Part shown: positions 1 through 11,786 of the stretch, piece after piece
How the letters are laid out: each line of letters begins with the position of its first letter
Position numbering within the stretch: the first letter of the stretch is position 1
Source of the DNA: Burhinus oedicnemus
Taxonomy: Eukaryota; Chordata; Aves; Charadriiformes; Burhinidae
Length of the DNA: 64,000 nucleotides
Direction of reading: 5' to 3'
NCBI GenBank assembly: GCA_008921705.1
Contig: VFFE01007649.1
Location: 1,025,548-1,089,547, forward strand
Translations under genes and position numbers: made by a program
Notes under the pieces: model-generated
Databases searched by the model: none
What the model was told of the DNA's origin: nothing
What the model saw: only the letters and a program-made list of their open reading frames with translations

Positions 1-3000
1 GCATCTTTCTTAAATTGGACTTTACAACTGATATGTTCCAGTAAGAACAATGACGTCAGGAGGAGTTAGTGTTAGATAGCCACTCATTTCACCATAGAGA
101 CCCTAGCTGTTGTTGGACACCATTGCCGCTATATTTAAAAGTTTTGTATGTTCATCAGTTTATGCTGCACTGTATGCTACATCTAAGGTTAAGATGGCAT
201 TGGTCAGAATATGAATTACTTACTACATGACTGCCAACTCCTTAGCAATAGTATCTATTTTACTTGTATTATGTTAAGACTGAGATATTTGTGACTGTTC
301 TGAATTTGCAACTTTTTAATTAGGAACATGTTATGCTGCAACATTTAGCAGCCATATGTTATTCTCCTAGTTTGATTATTAGATGGAAAAATACTGGATC
401 CTCACTAGTGAATATTCCTGTGTATGCTAGTATTAATATAAGAAATGTTCATTTTGTAGAACATAAATTACCCTTTAATTATGTTAGAATGCATACTAGA
501 CAGGTGGTAAAAGTCTTCATAGTGTTCAGGTAACATGTGTGGGTATGAGATGTGTGTTGAGGAGTGTGTTTTGGCAGATCAGATTTACCAATTATCATTT
601 ATTTTATAAGGCTCTCCTTTGTCTTCAGTTAATTTGTAAATGAGTTCCTGTAGCCCTAAAACATAGGACTAAATCTCAAAAAGATTGATTTGTGTAGCTA
701 GGAGCTATGAAAACGTATATTGTCTTTGCAACTACTGTGCACAGTATCTCATTATGTGGAAGTGCTTTTTAACGTATATTGTAATTTCAAGTGCAGGATA
801 TTGTTTTACAACAGCAATGCCCACTAATCATTTGAAAATTTTCATGTTAACTTTCATGTCAAAAATGGCTGAAGCAAATGTGCTCTCACAGGTAAAATCT
901 GATTGGTAGCAGAAGTAGAACTCACATCTCTCTAGGGGTAAACACATGAAGTTGGTAAGAAATATAGATGTAGATGAGCATTTCCCAGTTTCCAATTCTT
1001 AAAAAAATTATTGTTATTCCCTTAGTTCAGACTCAGCATTAATACTTAGACTGCATCTTTTAAACCCTCACACACGCAGCTTCATAATAAAAAGTTTAAG
1101 TAAGTCAAGTAATGAAATAAAACATGACAAAGCATGGTTAGTTATTCTGATACGTCAAGTTTTCACCACACAAATTGTTTGCCCAAAAATACGTAAGAAG
1201 GTCTAATTCCCAGACCTTCTTTTCCTTTTTGAGAAGAAACTGGAAAGGTTGCAGGTTTATTTTCCTTTTTCTCTCCTTCTACTGCAAATAATAAGTGTCT
1301 CTGAATCACTGCAGTGATTGAGTACTGTCAAGTTTTTTTGGCGACTGGTTTTATACACTTCTCCATGGCAGTGTGTGCTAAATTAAGCACATACTTTCAT
1401 TTCCCCGTGGATTTATTTTCGGACACCACATTCATTTTTATAACTCTTTGGGTCACCCTGTGCAATCTGTCTCTTCTTCCTGATCAAATATTCTTCTAAT
1501 ATTCATAGTTCTTACAGAAGCCCAGAGACACACTGGGCTCTTGGCAGGAGTGGGTCATCATGGAAGGAAGGCTTAGTTATCTTCTTCCCAGAGAGTTCTG
1601 GGGATTGTGAATCTCGAGTACAGGAAAGTGTTTAAAGCCCTGAGAAGAATAAGTTTTATAGCAGATTTCTTTCTTGACTTTTTCTACTGAGTAACGTATT
1701 ACTGATACTGCTTTTCTTTTCTTTGGAGATACTAATCTACCTGAATTTTTACTAACTTTAACCACACCTTAGCCTATAGAAGACATCCAGTACACATTAA
1801 GTGATAGAGGGACAGAGAAACAGAGTAGTATCAGTGGAAGTGAAATGATGACTGTATATTGTAAAAGCACTACTAGGCATGCATGCACCAGGAATATAGA
1901 GTTGTACTTCTAACAATGTGCAAAACAACATGTGTAAAGCTAACACAATATATGAGGCATGTTGTCAGTCAGAGATCTTTGCAATAGACATGAAGGTGAA
2001 TGTGTTTGCCTGCATGAGATAAGATGGCAGGAATTAAATGTAGAGCTCAAAACCACAAAAAACCCTTAACATATCCCTGTGTGTGAACTCTCAATAGTAG
2101 TACTTCAAGGAAAGGAAAAGATACTAAGTTTCAGGGCAAAGTGAAGAGAACTCACTACTGGATTAATCCTTCAGAATGAAAACAGTAAAGTTATTACTTT
2201 ATTTTACAGTGAAACTTTTAATTGCACCACCACAGAATACATTTTATATCATTAGCATTCTTTATCTCTGATGTTTAATTCAGGCAGATTTATGTAATTG
2301 TGTGGTGCATTGGATTGTCTGGATTCTGTCAGATACAGGCATAGATGAGTATTATGACAGTCCAACAAAGCAGGGCTCTTTCCTGTCATTTTAGGTAATA
2401 AAGTGAAAAGATCTGCTGACTTTCTAGTGAATTCACTTCTCGGCTAATTGCCCCCTGAGGAGTAGAGTGTCAGCAACAAATCCTACCAAATCTTGCATAA
2501 TGATTAAAAATGGAGAAACCAAGGCAGCTGAAGTAAAGGTCACTGTATAATCTCCGTTTATTGAAACAAATAGAGTTAATCGCAGTACTCCATCTCTTGT
2601 AGATATCTCGGTGTGAGTTTTCTGGGGTTTTGTTTGGGATTTTTTTCTGTTCTCAAGAACGGAAACTTTCCAATATTTTTAACATGGGGTTTAATGTTCT
2701 GTTTTTGAGCTTTCTGCATTGATAATAATGAGATGTTCATGCCCTTTTCCTTACATGAAAATTAACTTTTAAGCAAAGCTTAATTACACTGTTATTTATT
2801 AATGACTAGGGAAACAGTCATTTAGAGAAAAGAGAAAAACATGGCGAGCAGTTATTGCAGAGGTATATGGTGATTACATGATGGAGTCTCCTGTACCATC
2901 ATAAATTTGATTGTATGAACAAAGTGATGTTATTCACATTAGAACAAGTGTGGAATAGTCATGTATATATGTGGAAAATATTGTCTGAAGAGGTCTTAGT

Positions 3001-5014
3001 TACACAGTGTTATTCAGATATCCAGAAACTGTTGTAGTACAATGCTGTTTCCCAGTTTCTACATTTCTGTGGTTCTGTGTTGTTGTTTCAGTTTCTGCTA
3101 ACTAAAAGTGGAAATTCTGATTTGTCAGGATTTTTTTTTTTTAGTAGAAAATTGATTTGGGTTTGAATTGAACCAAATCCAGCAGTTTTCAGAGTTTCAC
3201 TGAGCTGAAATTTTCAAGAAACTCTTTGTTTCTGGGGGAAAATTATTGTTGATTTGAAAATGGGAAAGAAGATCTCTTCTTTGGGGGATGAGGGGGTTTT
3301 GCTGGAAAGCATTTATTTTCATTTCCTTGCTGATCCTTTGCAGCCTTGTTTTACTTTAACCTGAGATCTTGATGGACCCAGTAGACCTTTCGTTTGCTAG
3401 TTTCTTGCTGATTCAGTCATCCTGAACAGACTAAACAACTGAATAAAACAAACATTAAACTTCTGAAAACTGAAGGTACCAAATGTAGGTACTAGCTGGA
3501 TGATTCAGGACAGAAAGCTTACTGGAGAAACTAAAATGTAAATTAAGCCAGCACTACTCTTAAACTGATTTCTTGGCTGCTCTAGTGTGCTTCAGTCTGA
3601 ATGTAGTTTCTGAGGACCAAGATAACCTTGCAGAGATGATGACTCAGTTTTTGTTTTACCCCATCACTGAACTCAGGATCATCACTGAAGCTTTGGACTG
3701 TCTGGCGTCTGCCTGTTTTAGCCCATAATTGTGAAAGACTACACTGCCTGTTTCTTTTAAATGCAAATGCTTCCTCTCTGTGACTCACATCTCCCACTGC
3801 AGGTTTTGTCCTCTCCTTTCATCTGTTTTAAATGGTTTGACTTAGAATTTTTGTAGGGGAAAAATATTACATCCATCTGGAATCATGATAGGTACTGTCT
3901 GTACACATGCCTAGTCTGGTGTCCAGTGTGTTTCTTCAGAACAAATTCAGAACAGTTTTCAGAATAATAAAACAAACAGAGCAAATTTCAGAACAGCAAA
4001 TGCCTTTTATGAGAAATTTCTGGGAGTACTTTTCTCATAGGCACAGGCCCGCTTAGGACCAGCCTGTGGCTCCCCTTCTCAGTGAATGTCATCTTGGGGC
4101 TAACAAGTGTTTTTTGAACAAAATAGCTCCCATACAAAGTATCTGTTGATGACACTGGATTCTGTATCTGTTTCACAACAGTCAATAGATACCATCAGTG
4201 AAATCTATACGGATTACGAATTTTACCAGTTCCAGGAAAGCACAGGTAGCCCTGCTGTAATAGATGTTTCTGTACTGCAGAACTGTCTTTGAGGCTATGT
4301 CTGTACTTTTGAATAAAGCAGGAGCAAGGTTCTTTGGTCTTGGTATGATCTGGACCTTTCAAAATACAGGGCACTTGGTCCTGGGTCTTTATTAGTTTGT
4401 TTGGAACTATTAGTCCTATAATAATACATATAAGCTCGCTTGCTGTCATGCATAGGTACACACACGCAGACTCACTGATAACTGCAAAGTCAGAAGTTAT
4501 TGTAGTCCAGACTCTAGCCAGAGTTTGTGGTGTTAGGATTTTGGCGTTCCCTTCTTTGGAGCTAAACAGCACTTTGTGCTCCAGCTTCTGGGGCTGTGGC
4601 TTTGAGGAGGAGCTGGGACAGTTTGGCTGAGGTCTGGCTCCAAACTGGGCTTGTCAGGCAAAGGGTTTCTGGGCACTCAGGGGTAAATAAGGTGACTGGT
4701 TGCTCTGAAGGTGACTAGTCAAGGTGAGAAGCAGGAACTCGGTGCTGTCAAGATCTGCACTGTCTGCACCAAGTCCTGGCCAGGACTGTCAGCAGTTCAT
4801 TGATCTCAAACTATATTAAATTAAACATTTCAGGCTCTCTGAATCAGCAATTTCAGCTTTAATTGTATTTTGTCTAATTAAATCCTGTTAAATAAATTAA
4901 TCCTTTCTGCAATATATTACCAGTTGTGGTATAGTTTAGGTATTCATAGCTGTAACTACAGTACTGGAGAGAAATGTAATAGCTCACACAGCTATGCTGC
5001 TTTAACAGAGATCT

Positions 5015-5146
5015 TTATTTTTAGGGTTTTTTTGGTTGGTTTGAAGGTAAGGTTTGTCTGTGGGTTTTCTGTTTGGTTTGGGTTGGATTTTTGTTTGGTT
5101 TTTAGTTCAAGGGGGGTTTTGCATGTTTTGTTTTCATTGAGCTCCT
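5015..5146. repeat. T/G-rich low-complexity tract
   Basis: The top strand is almost entirely T and G, with repeated GGTTT and TTTGGTT words and nearly no A or C. This produces spurious open frames on both strands, rich in F, V, G and L on the plus strand and in K, N, P and T on the minus strand. It resembles other T/G tracts in this window at 32.16 kb and 38.12 kb. No coding meaning is likely. Confidence 0.75.
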
Positions 5147-7517
5147 GTTTTACACATTTCCATGTCATCCAGAGCTTGGACAAGTGTACCACAAGACTGG
5201 CAGTGGGAGCTTTTTCAGATCTGTCAATGTGTAATTTTATGCTTATTAGTAGTCCAGTTGAAATCAATTATTTTGCTGGGACCATGCATGTATATGACTG
5301 TCTGTAGGATAATGATTATTAAACACTTTGCCACATATTGGAAGGTGGAGGAGCATTTTCTCTCAGGCGATTTTGGGCAATTTTGAGGGCTTTTTTTTTT
5401 TATGTTCCTAAAGCATGCTAAGATCTTTAGATGAAAGACAGTAGGGACAGTCAAAGCATCTGTGCCCACCACCTCTAAAGCAGTCTTCTGCGACAGCCTT
5501 TCTTGGCCTGCTAATGGCTGGCAGGGACCCAGCGGCTGCGTAATGAGCTGTGTGAAGGGCAGGTAGCCCCTGGAATTACAGAAGAGAATTGTGACAGAAG
5601 AAAGGGAAAGATGAAACTCCTGTGACCTATGCTCATGAAGAAAAAGACTGCAGCACTTGCTTATTGTAGTCTGGAATGAATAGATTGGATCTTGACCTTA
5701 ATTTTAGTTTTCTTTAGTTGAAAAAAAAAAAAGTGTTTTGGCTACGTTTAAATAAGAGAACAATGCTATTTCCAGGCTTTTAATAAATGGGAATATTCTT
5801 GGCCAGCAGAAAAAATATTATATTAGGGCTGGCTCTGCAGTAACACCTTTGTTGTTTGAAGTCTCAATTATTCTTTTTCAAAAGGATGTAAAACTTTTAC
5901 ATTCAGAGTTTCAACATAGCAAAATGACTGATAAAGTAGATAATAATAAGTAAAGCTGCACTGTGAGACAAATATACAGTGCAAGAAGTATCAAAAATTA
6001 ACGTTCTAAGGAGGTCTGTAGGTATTATAGAAAAAAATATTCATAAATCCCCCTGCCTTTCCTTTTCTCAAAAGTATTTTTTTACATAGGTGTAATCATC
6101 TGTAATAATAAGTGATCTAATGTTATTTATTGGAGGGGAAAGGAATAAAATAAAAAGTCCTAATGTGCCCTTAATGATGAAAGTCAGTGTGTTCCCACCA
6201 GACTTAGTGGTGCTGCATCAGTTTGTATCAGCTGACAAAATATAAAATGGAAAATAGAAACATAAATGTTATCACATTTTACTTTTAAAGAGGCATTTAT
6301 GTATATTGCTTTTTTAGGATATATTTTGATGAATTTTCTAAACCAAATTCTGTTCGAACACAATTGTAAATGGAAAGCAAATGCCTTTAATGCAGTGGCA
6401 CTATATCAGCTTAGAAACATGTTTAGAAATCACTTGCTAGACTTCAATCACCCTGGTGCTAGCTGTTGCATCTGCCATGTAGGTCCATTTTTATTCCACT
6501 TACCAGAAAGTTCTTAATTGTAATTCTCACTGTGATTCAGTCCATTTTTTCTGCCAGACCAAATCTTGACTGTTGAGGTAGATCTTTTGTGTAGGTGTGG
6601 TAGTAATGTGGCAGGGAATACTGAGTTTGCAACTATTTCTCTGACAAAAAGAATTGCATGGAAAGAGAAAATGGAATGTCACAAGAGTAGAAGAATGCTT
6701 ACTGCCTTTATTGTGACAATCTTGGTGTGCGATACAACTGGCTTTTGCCCACGCAGGTCATAACATTTACAAGATTTTTGTCTGTGATCTCAACTTCTGG
6801 GCATTTACTGTACTAAGGAAAAAATTATTATCCTCCTGGTTTATTCATTTCCAGCTGGTACATCCAGGACTGCAGTGAAAAGAGTAAGTTTTGTACATAC
6901 CTTTATATGTCAGAATGTTAGGAAAGAAGGAATTGCTGGGCCAAATGTTTCAATGTGGAACATCTGACCGTAGAGAGACCACCTGACAGTAATCATCGTT
7001 TTTATAATTATCACTAACTGTTGAGCTTGTAGTCTACATTTTCTCCTACCTTTTGGTCTTCAGGCCTTCCTGTGTATTTGCGATTCTTAGAAATGCAGTT
7101 TTAAGGTATATGTTTAAAATAGTGAGGAGCAGAGAGGCATACAAAGGGTATGGTCATAATTCCTGCAGTCAGTAAGTATAGAAGGGAAAAAAAAATCCTA
7201 AACCAATATTTACCTACTCTACATAGTTAGGCTAAATTCTATTATACGCTTCAATGCAACAAATATGCTGACTTTGAATTACTTCTTAAGTTCATGTTAA
7301 GCACATTTTGTGATTATGGGAGAAAAGAATTGCTGGATTCTTCACCAAATTCTGACAATGACCCAAAATTTGTTTCAAGTGGGAAAAGAATTTGGCCAAA
7401 GTCTGCATTATTATATGATTTTTAAAATTCCAGTGTCATTCAAGGCCAGCAAGATCCTCCTCAGCTGTCTCTGTTTATGGCTATGGAGACATCATTGCTA
7501 CTCTATTTCAACTCTTG

Positions 7518-7549
7518 AGTAATACAAATAATACAAAATAATACAAAAC
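7518..7549. repeat. Short tandem repeat, AATACAAA unit
   Basis: Three tandem copies of a 9-10 base unit (AATACAAA followed by T or A) lie here, ending in AAAACAAAG. It is a small minisatellite-like tract with no further function evident. Confidence 0.7.
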
Positions 7550-9601
7550 AAAGTCTTTGTGTAAAACTCCCAGAAAGTTTCAGATTTTCATCACTTCAAA
7601 ATGAATTGTGTGGAAGACATAGTGGGCTTCATTACAAGTTTTTGCCTGGGATGCAAGACTAGATACACAAAACGATATGGGGGTTGTGAATTCTCACAAT
7701 AACTACTTTGCCCTAAACTTCAGATATTTACTTCCTGGATTCAGCTCCCATCTGAAGTTGTTTCAGATCTAAACATTTTCATTACTGATTTTTTTCATGC
7801 TGTCTGAAGGACTCTTCTTGAACACGAGAAATTCTTAAATTCTGTAAACCCTGTCCAGCTAAACGTTGATCTCATCAGGCTTCTTAGGATAACTGTTGTT
7901 TGCGTTGCTTGATCAAGGTCTCAGAGCTTAGCTACTAGATCAGCCCCAGCAAAAGCCTTGGGGGTAAACAGAAAAAGGGGATGGAAATGTAGCTGGCTTA
8001 CTCAAATATTTTAGTCTGGTCTAATCAAGTAGAATAACATAGGATAGAATATGTATCTCCTGTGTCCTAGGTGAATGGTCCAAATGCCAACTAGGTAAAC
8101 GTTCCTCAATTGCTCCCTGGAAGTTATTCTGTTCTGTTTGAAATGTAGTAGGAAAAGAGTCTTTGCGAGTCTGCATGCTTCACAGATGGATGAAAAAGAC
8201 TGCAGGCCTTGTACTACATACATTGCTACTCTATATTAAGTATTTATTGATCTAGGCTTTGAATCCTAAGAGTATTGATTCCAGTTGTGGGCTGTACTAC
8301 AGGATCTGCTGTCTTTTAGGATCAATTAGTATTTAAATAATCAATGCTCTAAATATTCAGTGGTTTAAAAGAATAACTCTCCAAGACTGACAGAACAAAA
8401 CAGGAGTTTTGGGACTACCTTTTCTCTGCAAATTAGTCCTTTCTTTGTTGATTCAGGCATGGTATGTCCTGTGATGGAAGAAAAGGTGAGAGTTGAATCT
8501 AGTTTTCTGTTACTTTTACAAATGTTTTGAGCAAGCCTTATGTTTCTTTCGTTTTTTGTTCTATTTGAAAAAGAAACCACTGAAATTCGGAGGAAAAAAG
8601 GAAGAGGCGTTTCATTCAACTTCTATATCATTCCTGTATGAATTCACTCCCCCTACTACCCACCTCCAGCCTGACATAAATTTCCAAGAGTACTCTGCAT
8701 ACCTGGCTCTGGGCTGTGCAGGGGTGATGGATTCTTCTTTCCTTCCAGTTGGAGCTGACTGATTTCATACAGAAGAGATTCTTTGAATTTCACTGAAAAA
8801 GAGTCGCCATCTGTGCTCAGAGGAAACAAGGCAGATTTTTATTTTAGGAAGAGGTTTTGTACAGTTTTGCACACTCATGCAAGCATTTTGCTTTAGGCTT
8901 CAGCAAGTACTCTAGGTGCAGACAAGGCATAAAAATTCCATCTGCTATAATTTATCCAATCAGGAAATGGTGGCGGGCACTTCACTCTCTTCATTCATCT
9001 TGTGAGGGAATTTGGGCACCTAATTTCATTTTGTAAATTTTAATTTGAAGCTGTGTCTGTGTATCACTACACATAGAGAGCTTCATAGATTATTCCAAAA
9101 TCCATGGAGATGATGGACTAGCTGTTGCAACACTTACAGTGTCTCAGTCATGGTTTATGAAAGTCGGTGTCCCAAACGGTTTGATATCCAAGTAACATCC
9201 TCATAATGTCTGTGAACTATGCTGAACCCGGCAAAAGCCAACCAAATAATCAAGGTGAGAAGTCAGTGTGGGTTTGAAAGCGGTATTCTTGGCTCCAGTG
9301 ACAAAAAGCCCTACTCGGTATTTGTACTGCATCTGGGTCTTAGCTCGTGAGTCTGCACGGGGTGTGCCATATGAGCTCACTTAGTGACTTGTGTCACCTC
9401 TCCATCCACACATCATGCAGAGCACAACTGAACATTTTAGGTACATTTGTAGAATTTTGCTGCTGCTCTGATCATTGGATGATTTATTTAAAACTAGAAA
9501 AGATTCATTGTAATCTCACTCACAGAATGTCAAGCAAGATTTCCAAACATGTGGTGTACATCAATTTTCTGTTTGTATACAAATCCAGAGCCTTTTATCC
9601 T

Positions 9602-9632
9602 TTAAAAAAACAAAACAAACAAACAAAAAAAG
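9602..9632. repeat. A/C-rich simple repeat (AAAC)n
   Basis: An imperfect run of A with regularly spaced C (AAAACAAACAAAC). It is a simple repeat, possibly the eroded tail of an old retroposed sequence, but no element body is recognisable next to it. Confidence 0.65.
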
Positions 9633-10339
9633 AACTATAAAAAATCCCTTTCTAAGGAGATCAGATGTTTTTATGTTAAGGAATCTGTGCTACACATTGA
9701 CCTGTTTAATAGCATGTTGTGTACAACAGTTGTCTCCTAGCGGTGGACCCCCAGCAGTTCCAAAGTGTACGGCGCTTCCCTTTACTCACATGGAACCTGT
9801 CCTCCAGAAGCCTTAATTTTATAATTTGCAGCTTTCTTGTCAGCCATATATCTTCTTACTGGAACCATCATGACTGGCAGCATGAGCAATTTTCCTCATT
9901 GGGATGGCAGCCTAAGTAGGTGTATGTTAAAGTTCAAACGGATGAAATGGCTGGAAGGATCATGTAGATTTCTGCACCTGGAGGGAACAGCTCACAGTCC
10001 TTCTAGAAAACTTGTCTCCAGTTTATTTTACATTAGTGCTGTAAATTCCCAGTTAACTTTCTTAGTATTTCTTTCATCTAAGTATGCATATGTTTGCATT
10101 TTGAAAGGAACTGAAGCATTTCAAGATTTGAGGGAATCACAGTAGAAAAAAACCTGCTATTACATTTGTCCAGATGAAAATAATAAACTAAACGCCTTCC
10201 ATTAACAAATTCAGCATATCACTTCTAAAAACTCATTTAGCTAATGTTCTGTTGAAAACACAGAGTATTTCAGTCATATAATTGATTATAATAGTAATTA
10301 GTTTATTGCCAGATACTGCATGTCCAACTCTTAACTTGT

Positions 10340-10513
10340 TTTCCATTCATGCTTATATTTCAACTAAGATGCTAAATATTTATAAATACAAGCTGTCTCT
10401 GTTAGAGAAATACTGATAAACAATTTTCAAGTCATCTCTTTGTTCATTCTGTCACTTAATCATACTCAAGAAGCAAAATATTTTTAGATACAAGCTGTCT
10501 CTGTCAGAGAAAT
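10340..10513. repeat. 102-bp-spaced tandem duplication (two copies)
   Basis: The block at about 10371-10411, containing TACAAGCTGTCTCTG, recurs at about 10472-10512 with the same flanks. In both copies AAATATTT precedes it and AGAGAAAT follows. The offset between the matching TACA words is 102 bases. Weaker similarity continues upstream (CATTCATG-like against TCATTCTG-like words), so the unit is probably about 100 bp in two tandem copies. It is an old local duplication and not a recognised family. Confidence 0.7.
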
Positions 10514-11622
10514 TACTTTCATCTGATGCTCTCACTGTTGCATTCATCGGGGAATCAGAGAAGTGGAGAATACTCAGAAGAGGCTTAAATAATAAAGAGC
10601 TGTGCATTACAGCAAGGAGGCCTATTTTTTCTACCCCAAGCCTTTGCTCTAAGTTTATCTGATCAGGACATCCCTTTTGAATTCCTTGTTTTACATTTCC
10701 ACAATGGAGATTTGAACTTATTATGCCACATTAACACCCTAATTCTTCACTTAGTGAATAAAGTCATTTTCTGTGTTTAAGCTATTTATTATTCCTGGAG
10801 AAGGATTCCAGCATACAGAGGTTAGTGCTCAGTGCTACACTCTGCTCTGCTCCTAGTGCTTTCAACTCTTGTTATTTATCCAATGTACAGGTCAGCTGGA
10901 TTAATACTGAACCACTAACGGTCCGGATTTGGGGGTATATTCCAGCCGCAGTGGGACTTGTAATAAGATCTTGTCCTTCCTTTCTCTCTGTGTAGCTCTG
11001 ACACTGGCCTACACTCTAACTGGATGAAAACTTCATTGTGATTATCTGTTTCGTCTAATGATGAAAATTAAGAGTAATCATGAAGCATGACACATTACAA
11101 TTTCTAATACGATTACCAATGTAATTCTGACTGGAATCTCTCTGCAGCATCAAGTTTGATACATAAATGAACCAGACTAAAAAGATTCTCAAAGAAAATT
11201 TCTATTATTATATATGGTACCTAGTCTGAAACTTGTGCGTGTGGTTCATACCAAGTTTAATTTCTATCAGTAGCAGTGCAGGGGAGAAGAAAGGAGGGTT
11301 CTGACACTATAGTGTAGGCTTACAAGCACGTGAAAGAGTATTGCAATGCAATGCATTTATAAGTAGTGATAAGTTAAGAGCAGAAAAAACACAAAACAGC
11401 ATCACAGGTGAAATCAACAGACTGGCTGAGACAAGCAAATTCAGCTACCACTAATTTATTAAGTACTCGGATGTGTTTATTTCCTGCTGCTACCCATGCT
11501 GTTACCACATAGAGCAGTGTAAAATGAAAAATAAATACCACTACACTTTATATGCCCTCAGCTTTTCTTAAAAGGCATTGAGCAAGTCAGAATCAGAATA
11601 TAAGACTTTTGGCAAGCCTAAC

Positions 11623-11786
11623 AATCACAGAATTACAGGATGGCTGAGGCTGGTGGGGACCTCTGCACGTCATCTGGTCCAACCTCACTGCTCAAACAGG
11701 GTCACCTAAAGCCAGCTGCCCAGGGCCATGTACAGACAACTTTTGAATGTCTCCAAGGATGGAGACTTCACAACCTATCCTAGATG
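11623..11786 (-). mobile_element. CR1 LINE fragment, 3' UTR end
   Basis: Read on the minus strand this is the 3' end of an avian CR1 retrotransposon. The element terminus lies at the low coordinate, where the plus strand shows AATCACAGAATTACAGG, the complement of the CR1 end ATTCTGTGATT. It is followed by the familiar block complementary to the end of the CR1 3' region (GGACCTCT, then CATCTGGTCCAACC, then CAGGGTCACCTA, then TGTCTCCAAGGATGGAGACTTCACAACC). Similarity is lost after about 11785, so this is a copy of about 165 bp truncated at its 5' end, as is usual for CR1. It has no coding capacity. Confidence 0.9.

Larger units (their letters stand above)
1..11622. other. AT-rich unique sequence, no gene recognised
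   Basis: All six frames were read for this stretch. Open frames are at most about 125 codons, are not flanked by convincing splice sites in a consistent pattern, and show no recognisable domain. I see no CR1, LTR or RNA gene here. Notable contents are a G/T-rich tract near 5.0-5.15 kb, a GC-richer patch at about 4.56-4.79 kb, a small 9-10 bp tandem repeat at 7.52 kb, an A/C-rich tract at 9.60 kb and a 102-bp tandem duplication at 10.34-10.51 kb. It is most likely intergenic or intronic. Regulatory elements could be present but cannot be recognised from one sequence. Confidence 0.6.

Noticed and set aside
4195..4572. 125-codon minus-strand open frame
   Set aside because: No recognised domain, no initiation or splice context, and it overlaps equally long-looking frames on the other strand. 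This is expected by chance over 64 kb.
5015..5146. Overlapping 91-127-codon frames on both strands
   Set aside because: They are translations of a T/G-rich low-complexity tract, not genes.
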